Positions 1 to 7,455 of a stretch of DNA of 9,697 bases are shown here, in pieces. Position 1 is the first letter of the stretch. Each line of letters begins with the position of its first letter. Source of the DNA: Betaproteobacteria bacterium. Its GTDB lineage: Bacteria > Pseudomonadota > Gammaproteobacteria > Burkholderiales > Eutrophovitaceae. The notes under the pieces were generated by a model, which made no database searches, had not been told where the DNA came from, and saw only the letters and a program-made list of their open reading frames with translations. The stretch spans positions 1,479-11,175 of the forward strand of contig QXZO01000148.1 in NCBI GenBank assembly GCA_009886305.1, given 5' to 3'. A program made the position numbers and the translations under genes.

Positions 1-283
1 TACGTGTGTCCTTCACGTATCACCTGAGTCCTGGGTAGGGGGTCCGCTTGCCCTGATTAAAACCGGAGACACAATCGAATTAAACATCGAAAAACGTCAA
101 ATCAACGTCCTAGTCAGCGAATCAGAACTAGAAATACGAAAGAAATCTTGGCGCCCCCAAATTAGAAAGTTTCCGAGAGGGTACGGCCAATTGTTTTCTC
201 AACATGTTCAGCAAGCTCATGAAGGATGTGACTTCGATTTTTTAAGTGGTAATGCCGAGATAGACGAACCAGAAATACATTAA
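1..283 (+). CDS. IlvD/Edd-family dehydratase, sugar-acid type, C-terminal fragment (5' end outside window)
   Basis: Only the last 93 codons are present, in the frame starting at base 2 and ending with TAA at 281-283. The first residues read TCVLHVSPES, followed by VGGPLALIKTGD. This is the conserved C-terminal barrel segment just after the catalytic-serine region of IlvD/Edd dehydratases; the serine and the Fe-S cysteines lie outside the window. The end, EGCDFDFL followed by a short tail finishing in EPEIH, resembles the L-arabinonate/D-xylonate dehydratase branch more than classical dihydroxy-acid dehydratase IlvD. Family members remove water from a 2,3-dihydroxy acid to give a 2-keto acid, using a [2Fe-2S] or [4Fe-4S] cluster and Mg2+ in the cytoplasm. 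The exact substrate cannot be read from this fragment. It lies 87 bases upstream of the aminotransferase on the same strand and may be co-transcribed with it. Confidence 0.85.
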   Translation, partial: TCVLHVSPESWVGGPLALIKTGDTIELNIEKRQINVLVSESELEIRKKSWRPQIRKFPRGYGQLFSQHVQQAHEGCDFDFLSGNAEIDEPEIH

Positions 284-370
284 TTACAACATAAGCAAAA
301 AACACCTCATGGATACTAGTTTAAACATACTATTTACCCCATCAACAAAATCACCAATAGGAACTGACAT

Positions 371-1546
371 ATGAGCGGTCATCAGCCCGGTCGACACTTC
401 CTACAAATTCCGGGTCCAACAAATATTCCAGGAGCGGTGCTCGCAGCGCTCGCTAAACCCACTATTGATCACCGAAGCGACGAGTTTGGTCAGCTCGGCT
501 TGGAGGTATTATCTAATCTCCAAAGAATATTCAAAACAAATAAGCCCGTCTTTATGTTTCCTTCATCGGCTACGGGAGCCTGGGAAGCCGCGCTCACTAA
601 CGTACTTAATCCTGGCGATTCTATTCTCATATACGACACTGGATACTTTGCATCCCAATGGAGACATCTTGCGACCAACCTTGGCTTCAACGTTGAGGTG
701 ATCGAATCTGATTGGCACACACCCGTCAATGCTGCACGCTTAACTGAACAGCTTATAAACGATCGCAACCAACACATTAAAGCCGTTTGTATTGTACATA
801 ACGAAACGTCCACAGGCGTAACCTCCGACGTAGCCAAAGTGAGAAGAGCGATCGACGACGTACGACATCCGGCGCTACTATTAGTCGATACCGTATCTTC
901 ATTAGCCTCGATTGACTATCAGCATGACGAATGGCAAGTTGATGTATCCGTTGGTGGATCTCAAAAAGGCTTAATGCTGCCCCCAGGGTTATCTTTCAAT
1001 GCGGTTAGCGATCGGGCATTAAAATGCCATGCGAATTCTCAATTCCCTAAAAGCTATTGGAACTGGGGTGAAATGCTAAGTCATAACAAAAAGGGGTTTT
1101 TCCCCTATACGCCAGCAACAAATCTTATCTTTGGACTACAAGAGTCACTCAAACTCATATTAGACGAAATAGGTCTCCAAAACGTTTTTAATAGGCACGC
1201 TCGCCACGCGGCGGCCACAAGGGAGGCAGTTCGACACTGGGGGCTGCAAATGGTGTGTCAAGATCCAACCGCATTCAGTAGTACCGTTACCGCAGTTATG
1301 ACGCCAGCTAACGGGAGTGCCAACCAGTTACGACAAATAATTCTCAGTAAATTCGATATGTCACTCGGAACAGGACTGGGTAAATTTAACGATCGAGTAT
1401 TTCGAATTGGTCATCTAGGAGACCTAAACGATTTATCTTTAGCTGGCACCCTATCAGGTATAGAGATGGGGTTGAAGATATGCTCTTTTTCCTTTCGTGA
1501 GGGTGGAGTTTCCAAAGCCCTCGATTATCTAGTGCGCGCAGACTAA
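371..1546 (+). CDS. sgaA: Serine--glyoxylate aminotransferase (class V PLP enzyme)
   Basis: This is a complete 391-residue class V aminotransferase, the usual length for the family. Family role: transfer of the amino group of serine to glyoxylate, giving hydroxypyruvate and glycine, in the cytoplasm. Visible features: N-terminal HFLQIPGPTNIP (9-20), TIDHR (31-35), phosphate-binding SSATGAWEA (65-73), VHNETSTG (142-149), cofactor-contacting DTVSS with D173, the Schiff-base lysine K199 in GGSQKG, and FRIGHLG with the substrate-carboxylate arginine R345. The ATG is supported by AGGAA at 359-363, seven bases upstream. The 87-base spacer before it has no convincing promoter. Hydroxypyruvate could be reduced to glycerate and feed 3-phosphoglycerate metabolism, which fits the neighbouring triose-phosphate genes, but that link is inferred. 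An alternative is a related aspartate-- or alanine--glyoxylate aminotransferase (BhcA of the beta-hydroxyaspartate cycle is close in sequence). The stop overlaps the convergent sua5 stop. Confidence 0.9.
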   Translation: MSGHQPGRHFLQIPGPTNIPGAVLAALAKPTIDHRSDEFGQLGLEVLSNLQRIFKTNKPVFMFPSSATGAWEAALTNVLNPGDSILIYDTGYFASQWRHLATNLGFNVEVIESDWHTPVNAARLTEQLINDRNQHIKAVCIVHNETSTGVTSDVAKVRRAIDDVRHPALLLVDTVSSLASIDYQHDEWQVDVSVGGSQKGLMLPPGLSFNAVSDRALKCHANSQFPKSYWNWGEMLSHNKKGFFPYTPATNLIFGLQESLKLILDEIGLQNVFNRHARHAAATREAVRHWGLQMVCQDPTAFSSTVTAVMTPANGSANQLRQIILSKFDMSLGTGLGKFNDRVFRIGHLGDLNDLSLAGTLSGIEMGLKICSFSFREGGVSKALDYLVRAD

Positions 1547-2508
1547 AAAGAACCTGCGGCTCTTTCCAACCGGTCTCGAATTCCATCCCAAGCATCCGTC
1601 AAAGGAACTGACTCAACAATTATTATCTTGGCCCCAACGCGATCAAGCTCTCTTAACGATTCATACAAATTTTTAGCGTAATTGTCAGGATCCGTCGAAG
1701 CAACAATCATTTTATTATTCGGATGTGTTTTAAAAAGCGGGGTAATAGTTAGTAGGGCAACGTCGTGCAATTCCGAGTTTTCTTTTAAATATCGCCGAAT
1801 GTCGTCCGCGTGCAAAACGACTAGCCTCGTAGTTGGCGCGTAATGCGCCGATAAAGATCCGGGAACTCTTGGGGGCTCGGCTCCCGCTTCAAAAAACTCT
1901 TTGGAGATTTCCGCCGATATCGCTCTCTTGGTTATCATTCCGGGCCGCAACATAATAGGAAACTCACCATCAAACCCTATAATAGTCGACTCTATTCCTA
2001 CGGGACAAGACGCCCCATTAAGAATAAGATCAACCTCTGGCCCAAAGTCACTATCTACGTCAGCTGCTTTCGTTGGGGATAAATGACCAAACTTGTTAGC
2101 TGATGGACCAACCACCCCACCACCAAATTCTTTTAGCAAAGCTATCGCCATAGGATGCGCAGGAAATCTAATCGCAACTGTGTCTTGGCCGCCCGTAACA
2201 ATGCGAGGGACGTTATCTGAGGCTTTCAATACTAATGTTAAAGGCCCAGGCCAAAAATGCCTAACTAAGGCTCTTGCGTTATCTGGTATGTCTTGAGCTA
2301 ACTCGTCAAGCAAATGCATATTACCAACGTGAATGATTAACGGATGACCAAAAGGTCTAGATTTCGCCTCATACACACGCCTGACCGCGGATGGATTCAA
2401 CGCATCAGCCCCCAATCCATATACTGTTTCCGTTGGGAAGGCGACTAATCGTCCCTCGGTTAATAAACGCGCTGCGGCTGATATATCCGTAGTAATTCGT
2501 TTACTCAA
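1543..2508 (-). CDS. sua5/tsaC: L-threonylcarbamoyladenylate synthase, long Sua5 form
   Basis: Makes threonylcarbamoyl-AMP from threonine, bicarbonate and ATP, the first step of the t6A37 modification of ANN-decoding tRNAs. From the chosen start it is 321 residues. The N-terminal YrdC domain shows PTETVYGLGA (25-34), the K49/R51 pair in KSRPFGHPL, VAIRFP, and SANKFG followed by SPT (136-144). A linker PGSLSAHYAP (216-225) joins it to the C-terminal Sua5 domain, which ends in DRLERAAG. The open frame reaches an ATG at 2661, but that would add 51 residues unlike the family, overlapping the end of purC. The TTG at 2508 has GGGAG five bases upstream and lies 16 bases after the purC stop. GTG at 2514 (323 residues) is the main alternative but lacks a spaced ribosome site. 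It is the last gene of the string; its TAG stop overlaps the convergent aminotransferase stop. Confidence 0.9.
   Translation of the reverse strand: MSKRITTDISAAARLLTEGRLVAFPTETVYGLGADALNPSAVRRVYEAKSRPFGHPLIIHVGNMHLLDELAQDIPDNARALVRHFWPGPLTLVLKASDNVPRIVTGGQDTVAIRFPAHPMAIALLKEFGGGVVGPSANKFGHLSPTKAADVDSDFGPEVDLILNGASCPVGIESTIIGFDGEFPIMLRPGMITKRAISAEISKEFFEAGAEPPRVPGSLSAHYAPTTRLVVLHADDIRRYLKENSELHDVALLTITPLFKTHPNNKMIVASTDPDNYAKNLYESLRELDRVGAKIIIVESVPLTDAWDGIRDRLERAAGSF
1545..1565 (-). terminator. Putative intrinsic terminator at the end of the minus-strand operon
   Basis: Read on the minus strand, AAAGAGCC, loop GCA, then GGTTCTTT form an 8-bp stem with one G-U pair, running into five consecutive T (1549-1545). 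It lies inside the last codons and stop of sua5. On the plus strand the same arms have an A-C mismatch and no T tract follows, so it should work mainly for the minus-strand genes. The stem is short and partly made of A-U pairs, so efficiency is uncertain. Confidence 0.45.
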
Positions 2509-2513
2509 AATCA

Positions 2514-2518
2514 CTCCC
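2514..2518 (-). promoter_or_regulatory. Ribosome binding site that favours a TTG start for sua5
   Basis: On the minus strand GGGAG occupies 2518-2514, followed by a five-base spacer (TGATT) and TTG at 2508-2506. The competing GTG at 2514-2512 begins within this motif and so has no separate Shine-Dalgarno sequence. This is the basis for choosing the TTG; no experimental start is known. Confidence 0.45.
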
Positions 2519-2524
2519 GAGGAT

Positions 2525-3418
2525 TCATCTAGTGAGCAACGTGAGGGCTTCTCGATATTTATCTGAGGTTTTCTGGACAATGTCTTCGGGAACACCAGGC
2601 GCCGGTGGTTTTTTATCCCAAGAAATTGATTCAAGCCAATCGCGAACAAATTGTTTGTCAAAGGAAGGGGGACTCGATCCGACGAAATATTGATTTTGAG
2701 GCCAAAATCTAGAGGAATCTGAAGTTAATGCTTCATCAATAAGGTAAATCTTACCATTGGAATCGGTTCCAAACTCAAATTTAGTGTCGGCAATAATAAT
2801 TCCTCGTTCCAGCGCATAAGCGGACGCCTCTTCATAAAGGTTACATGAAACATCTCGAATCACGCTCGCATATTCTTTCCCTATTTTTTCTTCCACTACA
2901 GCAAAAGGTATATTTTCATCATGGTCTCCAATTTCGGCCTTCGTTGATGGAGTAAAAATAGTTTGGGGTAGTTTTTGTGCTTCTCGAAGATTAGGAGGCA
3001 GCGAGATACCACATATTTTTGCCGTTTGCTGATATTCCTTCCATCCTGACCCTGCTAAATATCCTCTTACAATCGCTTCGACTGGTAGAGGCGTGAGCCT
3101 ACGCACAACCATGGCACGGCCTTTAATTTGACCTAATTCCTTATCGGTCACAAAATCTCGTGGCGATTGATCTAACCAATGATTAGAAATTACATGAGAC
3201 AGTTTTTTAAACCAAAACACTGAGAGTTCTGTAAGTAAGCAGCCTTTACCAGGAATTGGATCTGGCAAAACAACATCGAAAGCTGACAGCCGATCTGTTT
3301 GAACTACAAGTAGACGATCCGTATCGATCTTATATATATCTCTAACTTTACCTCGATATAGAAATTCTAATGAGCTGATCTTTGTCTCGAAAATTGCATT
3401 TGATTGGCTTGTATTCAC
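2525..3418 (-). CDS. purC: Phosphoribosylaminoimidazole-succinocarboxamide synthase (SAICAR synthetase)
   Basis: Joins CAIR with aspartate using ATP to give SAICAR, a middle step of de novo purine synthesis in the cytoplasm. The 297-residue product matches the longer PurC type. Motifs: RGKVRDIY (22-29) near the N-terminus for nucleotide binding, the signature VEAIVRGYLAGSGW (113-126), the second signature DTKFEFG (211-217), and DEALTSDSSR (228-237). The start is GTG at 3418-3416, overlapping the purK TGA as GTGA. GGGGA lies at 3427-3423, a few bases upstream, so it is probably translationally coupled to purK. With purE and purK immediately upstream, three consecutive pathway enzymes are encoded together. 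No truncation or missing key residue is seen. Confidence 0.97.
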   Translation of the reverse strand: MNTSQSNAIFETKISSLEFLYRGKVRDIYKIDTDRLLVVQTDRLSAFDVVLPDPIPGKGCLLTELSVFWFKKLSHVISNHWLDQSPRDFVTDKELGQIKGRAMVVRRLTPLPVEAIVRGYLAGSGWKEYQQTAKICGISLPPNLREAQKLPQTIFTPSTKAEIGDHDENIPFAVVEEKIGKEYASVIRDVSCNLYEEASAYALERGIIIADTKFEFGTDSNGKIYLIDEALTSDSSRFWPQNQYFVGSSPPSFDKQFVRDWLESISWDKKPPAPGVPEDIVQKTSDKYREALTLLTR

Positions 3419-4545
3419 TTCTTCCCCAGTACTGTCTTAATTTGCTGAGATAAGATTAAAGCCTCATCCAAATTCTTATCGATAATAGTTAAGTGTCCCA
3501 TCTTACGTCCTGGACGCGCATCATCCTTCCCATAAAGGTGAAGCCGAACACGGTCATCGTTTAAGACCCGACCCCATGGGGGCTCTCCGTTTTCCCATAA
3601 ATCTCCCAAAAGATTAATCATTACAGCAGAAGTGTGCTGCCTTGGCTTAATCAAAGGCAAGCCGCTGGTTACACGCACTTGTTGCTCAAACTGAGAAACG
3701 CTACAGGCATCCATTGAAAAATGCCCGCTGTTATGGGGCCTGGGAGCTATCTCATTAATGACTAATCCACCATCACTCAAAATAAAAAACTCCACACACA
3801 ATACACCCTCGTATTGGAGTACTTCACCAAGTGATAAGGCAATTTGTTTTGCTTCGGACACAATGGGGTCAGCAACACGCGCAGGAGCAATCGTTAGGTC
3901 TAGTATCCCATTGCAGTGCTGATTCTCTGCAACCGGGAAAACAGCAGTATCTCCCATTTGATCTCGAGCAACAATGACTGACACCTCAGCTTCGAGCGGC
4001 AAAAACTGTTCAAACACACAGGGCACGCTGCCAAGCTTTTCAAACCCAGCTTTAAGTTCGGTAAAATCCTTAATCAGGATCTGCCCTTTTCCGTCATAAC
4101 CAAAACGACTGACCTTTAAAAGTCCTGGGTAAACTAAATTTTGTGGAAGGCTAGCAAGGTCATTAGCATCATTAAAAATTGCATAAGGCACCACCCTAAA
4201 TCCATGTTTATCTAAAAATGTTTTTTCACGAATTCGGTCCTGCGCCACTTCAACGGCCTCAGCCTGGGGACTTACTGACAGTAAATCACTGAGGAAACGA
4301 AGACTATCCGCTGGAATATTTTCAAATTCAGTAGTCACTGCAGAAGAGAATCGCGCGAGTTCTTTTAGTCCATCCAGATCATCATACTCAGTCATCAAAT
4401 GGCTATCCGAAATCCTTCCGCCAGGACTCGAGGGGTCGGGGTCGAGGACGGCCACTCTGTAGCCCATACTTTGAGCCGCCTGCGTAAACATTCTTCCAAG
4501 CTGTCCCCCTCCGAGGATTCCTAGCCAAGATCCTGGTTGAATCAT
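3415..4545 (-). CDS. purK: 5-(carboxyamino)imidazole ribonucleotide synthase (ATP-grasp)
   Basis: Converts AIR, bicarbonate and ATP to N5-CAIR, the substrate of PurE. The 376-residue length is normal. Visible: an N-terminal nucleotide-binding loop LGILGGGQLGRM (8-19), TTEFENIP (71-78), the ATP-grasp glycine-rich GYDGKGQ (149-155), VAENQH (205-210), and the metal-binding NEIAPRPHNSGH (264-275) with E265 and N272. The C-terminal part carries the expected HLYGK and GRKMGHLT segments. The ATG overlaps the purE TAA by one base (TAATG) and no strong ribosome site precedes it, which suggests translational coupling. A bacterial PurK beside PurE indicates the two-step carboxylation route rather than the animal one-step AIR carboxylase. 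Confidence 0.97.
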   Translation of the reverse strand: MIQPGSWLGILGGGQLGRMFTQAAQSMGYRVAVLDPDPSSPGGRISDSHLMTEYDDLDGLKELARFSSAVTTEFENIPADSLRFLSDLLSVSPQAEAVEVAQDRIREKTFLDKHGFRVVPYAIFNDANDLASLPQNLVYPGLLKVSRFGYDGKGQILIKDFTELKAGFEKLGSVPCVFEQFLPLEAEVSVIVARDQMGDTAVFPVAENQHCNGILDLTIAPARVADPIVSEAKQIALSLGEVLQYEGVLCVEFFILSDGGLVINEIAPRPHNSGHFSMDACSVSQFEQQVRVTSGLPLIKPRQHTSAVMINLLGDLWENGEPPWGRVLNDDRVRLHLYGKDDARPGRKMGHLTIIDKNLDEALILSQQIKTVLGKK

Positions 4546-5063
4546 TACTTCAAACGTTTTACAGGCAATTTCATTGCCCTAACTTTCGTACGCTGGCGCT
4601 TACGGAACATAGTGAGCTTTCGGCTCAATTTTTCATCATCTAACGCCAAAGACGCCGCGGCGAAGAGCGCGGCATTAGCTGCACCAGCCTCACCAACAGC
4701 AAATGTTGCTACCGGTATTCCTTTAGGCATTTGTGCTATGGAAAGGAGAGAGTCAAGACCGTTCATGGCTTTGGTGGTAACTGGAACACCCAAGACCGGT
4801 ATCGTCGTTTTAGACGCAATCATTCCTGGTAGATGCGCTGAACCCCCCGCGCCAGCAATTATGATCTTTATTCCCCGACGTTGAGCCTCCTCCGCGTATT
4901 GGAACATCTCGTCTGGCGTGCGATGCGCAGAGACAACACGCGTTTCATGGGTGATCCCAAATGACTCTAAGCAATCGGATGAGTGTTTCATAATGTTCCA
5001 ATCGCTTTCGCTACCCATAATAATTCCTACAATTGGTTTGCTAGCTTTACGAATTTTACTCAT
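4545..5063 (-). CDS. purE: N5-carboxyaminoimidazole ribonucleotide mutase, class I PurE
   Basis: Moves the carboxyl group of N5-CAIR to carbon 4, giving CAIR. The product is 172 residues from the ATG at 5063. A GTG directly before it (5066) would give 173, and no strong ribosome site separates the two. Counting from that GTG, active-site motifs are GSESDW (18-23), SAHRTP (46-51, H48) and AGAGGSAHLPGM (71-82, H78), which match the two histidines of class I PurE. Pairing with purK supports the mutase rather than the class II carboxylase. The C-terminal 28 residues hold 13 lysines or arginines, more basic than I expect for the family. It follows fba by 42-45 bases without a terminator, so it probably belongs to the same transcript. 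Confidence 0.96.
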   Translation of the reverse strand: MSKIRKASKPIVGIIMGSESDWNIMKHSSDCLESFGITHETRVVSAHRTPDEMFQYAEEAQRRGIKIIIAGAGGSAHLPGMIASKTTIPVLGVPVTTKAMNGLDSLLSIAQMPKGIPVATFAVGEAGAANAALFAAASLALDDEKLSRKLTMFRKRQRTKVRAMKLPVKRLK

Positions 5064-5108
5064 CACTTTACTTTGGATATTTTCTTGTTGTTTAAAAGAC
5101 TTTAGGCG

Positions 5109-6152
5109 TTACGCGTTTTCATAGATAACCGCAATATCGTCAAGCGGCATAGGTTTTATTTTTCCAGAATTTCCTGCTGTACCGAATGCCTCAAATCGAT
5201 CCTTACAGATGGACTTTGCTGCTTCTTTCGCCGGCTTAAGGTACTTTCTAGGGTCAAATTCACCCTTATCATTATCAAACGCTCGTCGAATAGCACCTGT
5301 CATAGCTAAACGAATATCGGTATCGATATTAATTTTGCGAACTCCGTGTTTAATGCCCTCCTGAATTTCCTCCACCGGAACACCGTAGGTCTCTTTCATG
5401 TCTCCGCCATGCTCGCGAATTATTGTTAACCACTCCTGTGGAACGCTGGAGGAGCCATGCATCACTAGATGAGTATTAGGAATTTTATTATGAATTGCGC
5501 GAATACGATCTATCGCCAAGATATCTCCCGTTGGTTTTCGGGTAAATTTATATGCACCATGCGACGTGCCAATAGCGATAGCTAATGCATCAACACCAGT
5601 CTTTGCCACAAAATCAGCAGCCTGCTCTGGGTCAGTTAACAGCATATCCATCGTTAATGTTCCTTCTGCGCCGGATCCATCTTCTTTCCCTGCCTCCATC
5701 GTTTCTAACGATCCCAAACAGCCAAGCTCTCCTTCCACGGAAACACCTACGGAATGGGCCATATCCACTACGTGTTTTGTTACATCCACGTTGTATTCAT
5801 ACGAAGCCGGTGTCTTCGCGTCCTCTTCTAATGAACCGTCCATCATCACGCTGGAAAACCCGGAACGAATAGAGCGCTGACATACAGCTGGCGAGGCGCC
5901 ATGATCTTGATGCATAACGATAGGAATATCCGGATATTGTTCAATTGCAGCAAGTATCAGATGCCTAAGGAAAGGCTCGCCGGCATATTTTCGCGCACCA
6001 GCGGACGCTTGCATAATCACAGGGCTTGAAGTCTCAGAAGCAGCCTCCATGATTGCTTGCACCTGTTCAAGATTATTTACATTAAACGCTGGCACTCCGT
6101 AATTATTCTCAGCCGCATGATCAAGCAACTGTCTCATGGAAACTAAAGCCAT
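5109..6152 (-). CDS. fba: Class II fructose-bisphosphate aldolase (class IIB, Calvin-cycle subtype)
   Basis: Reversibly splits fructose 1,6-bisphosphate into dihydroxyacetone phosphate and glyceraldehyde 3-phosphate; in Calvin-type use it can also form sedoheptulose bisphosphate. The 347 residues are complete. Zinc and catalytic motifs: HQDHG (81-85, with D83 and H84), MMDGS (103-107), VEGELG (139-144), GTSHGAYK (195-202, H198), MHGSS (231-235, H232) and the substrate-phosphate loop NIDTDIR (275-281). The ATG has GAGG at 6166-6163, ten bases upstream, a rather long spacing. It follows pgk by 57 bases. The subtype is called from overall resemblance to beta- and gammaproteobacterial CbbA/Fba proteins; no other Calvin-specific gene is in the window, so autotrophy cannot be concluded. 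Confidence 0.97.
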   Translation of the reverse strand: MALVSMRQLLDHAAENNYGVPAFNVNNLEQVQAIMEAASETSSPVIMQASAGARKYAGEPFLRHLILAAIEQYPDIPIVMHQDHGASPAVCQRSIRSGFSSVMMDGSLEEDAKTPASYEYNVDVTKHVVDMAHSVGVSVEGELGCLGSLETMEAGKEDGSGAEGTLTMDMLLTDPEQAADFVAKTGVDALAIAIGTSHGAYKFTRKPTGDILAIDRIRAIHNKIPNTHLVMHGSSSVPQEWLTIIREHGGDMKETYGVPVEEIQEGIKHGVRKINIDTDIRLAMTGAIRRAFDNDKGEFDPRKYLKPAKEAAKSICKDRFEAFGTAGNSGKIKPMPLDDIAVIYENA

Positions 6153-6188
6153 ATGTCAAAATCCTCTATATCAAAATTAGAATCAATC

Positions 6189-6214
6189 GGCCTTTTAGGC
6201 CACTAAAATTTAGT
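6189..6214. repeat. Two adjacent inverted repeats between pgk and fba
   Basis: GGCC-TTTTA-GGCC (6189-6201, 4-bp arms) is followed directly by ACTAAAATTTAGT (6202-6214, 6-bp arms around one base), which includes the pgk stop codon. On the minus-strand transcript they could form two small stem-loops in the 57-base pgk-fba spacer. Neither is followed by a T tract, so a terminator is unlikely; an mRNA processing or stability element, or chance in AT-rich sequence, are possible. Confidence 0.3.
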
Positions 6215-7397
6215 TTGTCTCATTAGCTCGCTTTTCAAGCACATCTAACGCTGGCAATACCTTTCCCTCTAAAAACTCTAAAAAAGCTCCGCCGGCCGTA
6301 GATATATAATCAATTTTATCAGTCACCCCAAATTTAGTAACTGCAGCTATCGTGTCCCCTCCGCCTGCTATAGAAAAGCCCGTTGACTCAGCAATGGCCT
6401 GCGACAACACTCGCGTTCCATTGGAGAACTGATCAAACTCGAACACACCTAAAGGACCGTTCCACACAATTGTCCCCGCATGCTTAATAATCTGCGCTAT
6501 TTCGCCCATAGTCTCGGCTCCAAAATCGAGGATCAAATCGCTGTCATTAACCTCGTCTATGCGCTTTCTTGTCGCCTCGGCGTCTTGATCGAATGAGGCC
6601 GCACAAACAACATCATTCGGCAAAGGTATTTTACCCCCTCGTGACTCAATCTGATCAATAACAGCACTCGCCGCGTCAACTAAATCTTTTTCTGCTAAGG
6701 AGCCACCTATATTTCTACCCTTGGCCAATAAAAAGGTATTCGCTATACCACCACCAACGACTAAATGATCCACTTTTTTTGCCAACTCTAAAAGAATCGT
6801 AAGCTTCGTAGAAACCTTAGCCCCCCCAACGATCGCCACAAGAGGTTTCTTGGGCGATGCTAGAGCCTTGGTTAATGCATTTACCTCTTCAACTACCAAA
6901 GGGCCAGCACAACATTCATCAGCGTATTGCGCCACTCCGTATGTAGATGCGTGGGCTCTATGAGCAGCACCAAACGCATCATTCACGTAAACATCACACA
7001 ATAGCGCTAATTGTTTTGAGAGCGCCTCGTCGTTATCGGTCTCACCTACATTCATTCGACAATTTTCAAGCAACACAACCTGACCTGGCCCAACATCAAC
7101 GCCTGATGTCCACTCCTTAACGAGTGGAACATTCGTTCCCAATAAACTCGATAGATGTTTTGCGACAGGCGCCAAGGAGAATTCCTCTTGAAATGTACCC
7201 GCTTTGGGCCGCCCGAGGTGCGACATAATCATAACGGCGGCACCAGAGGACATTGCTTGCCGAATCGCAGGCAAAGAGGCCACTATTCTCGTGTCATCCG
7301 ATATCTCTCGACTATCACCGAATGGAACATTTAGGTCGGAGCGAATAAGAACACGCTTACCAATAAGAGCCATTTCATCTAGTGTTTTAAACTTCAT
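6210..7397 (-). CDS. pgk: Phosphoglycerate kinase
   Basis: Transfers phosphate between 1,3-bisphosphoglycerate/ADP and 3-phosphoglycerate/ATP in the cytoplasm. The 395 residues are full length. Motifs in order: VLIRSDLNVP (16-25) and SHLGRP (59-64) for the phosphoglycerate site, LLENCR (109-114), DAFGAAHRAHAST (140-152), GGAKVSTK (191-198) at the nucleotide site, WNGPLGVFE (312-320) and the glycine-rich GGGDT (345-349). The position after LENCR is methionine where phenylalanine is usual; this seems conservative. The ATG at 7397 is the only start in frame: upstream codons stay open to a TAA before the leader but contain no ATG, GTG or TTG. Its own ribosome site is weak (GAAG close to the ATG), while a strong AAGGAG lies about 40 bases further upstream. 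It follows gap by 74 bases. Confidence 0.98.
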   Translation of the reverse strand: MKFKTLDEMALIGKRVLIRSDLNVPFGDSREISDDTRIVASLPAIRQAMSSGAAVMIMSHLGRPKAGTFQEEFSLAPVAKHLSSLLGTNVPLVKEWTSGVDVGPGQVVLLENCRMNVGETDNDEALSKQLALLCDVYVNDAFGAAHRAHASTYGVAQYADECCAGPLVVEEVNALTKALASPKKPLVAIVGGAKVSTKLTILLELAKKVDHLVVGGGIANTFLLAKGRNIGGSLAEKDLVDAASAVIDQIESRGGKIPLPNDVVCAASFDQDAEATRKRIDEVNDSDLILDFGAETMGEIAQIIKHAGTIVWNGPLGVFEFDQFSNGTRVLSQAIAESTGFSIAGGGDTIAAVTKFGVTDKIDYISTAGGAFLEFLEGKVLPALDVLEKRANETN

Positions 7398-7411
7398 ATC
7401 TTCATTCTCGG

Positions 7412-7441
7412 TTATCGAGCAAGCAACGGATTCTGCTCCTT
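7412..7441 (-). other. Strong Shine-Dalgarno with a possible 4-codon leader ORF before pgk
   Basis: On the minus strand AAGGAG (7441-7436) is followed after nine bases by TTG CTT GCT CGA TAA (7426-7412), encoding only M-L-A-R. The AAGGAG is too far from the pgk ATG (7397) to serve it directly. It may be a ribosome standby or leader-peptide site, or chance. No recognised attenuator peptide logic is visible. Confidence 0.2.
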
Positions 7442-7455
7442 CCGAGCCCGTTTAT

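Noticed and set aside
284..370. Promoter in the dehydratase-aminotransferase spacer (TACTAT at 328-333)
   Set aside because: It matches a -10 box at only four of six positions and has no reasonable -35 hexamer, so it is not annotated.
490..837. 115-codon minus-strand open frame inside the aminotransferase, and a 78-codon plus-strand frame at 465-701
   Set aside because: Both overlap a complete, motif-rich aminotransferase and show no family features.
4537..4884. 115-codon plus-strand open frame over purE
   Set aside because: It mirrors the alanine/glycine-rich PurE core and has no independent support.
5566..5880. Overlapping plus-strand open frames inside fba (104 and 95 codons)
   Set aside because: Both are antisense shadows of fba in different frames, rich in Ser/Pro as expected from the reverse of a coding strand, without a start signal.
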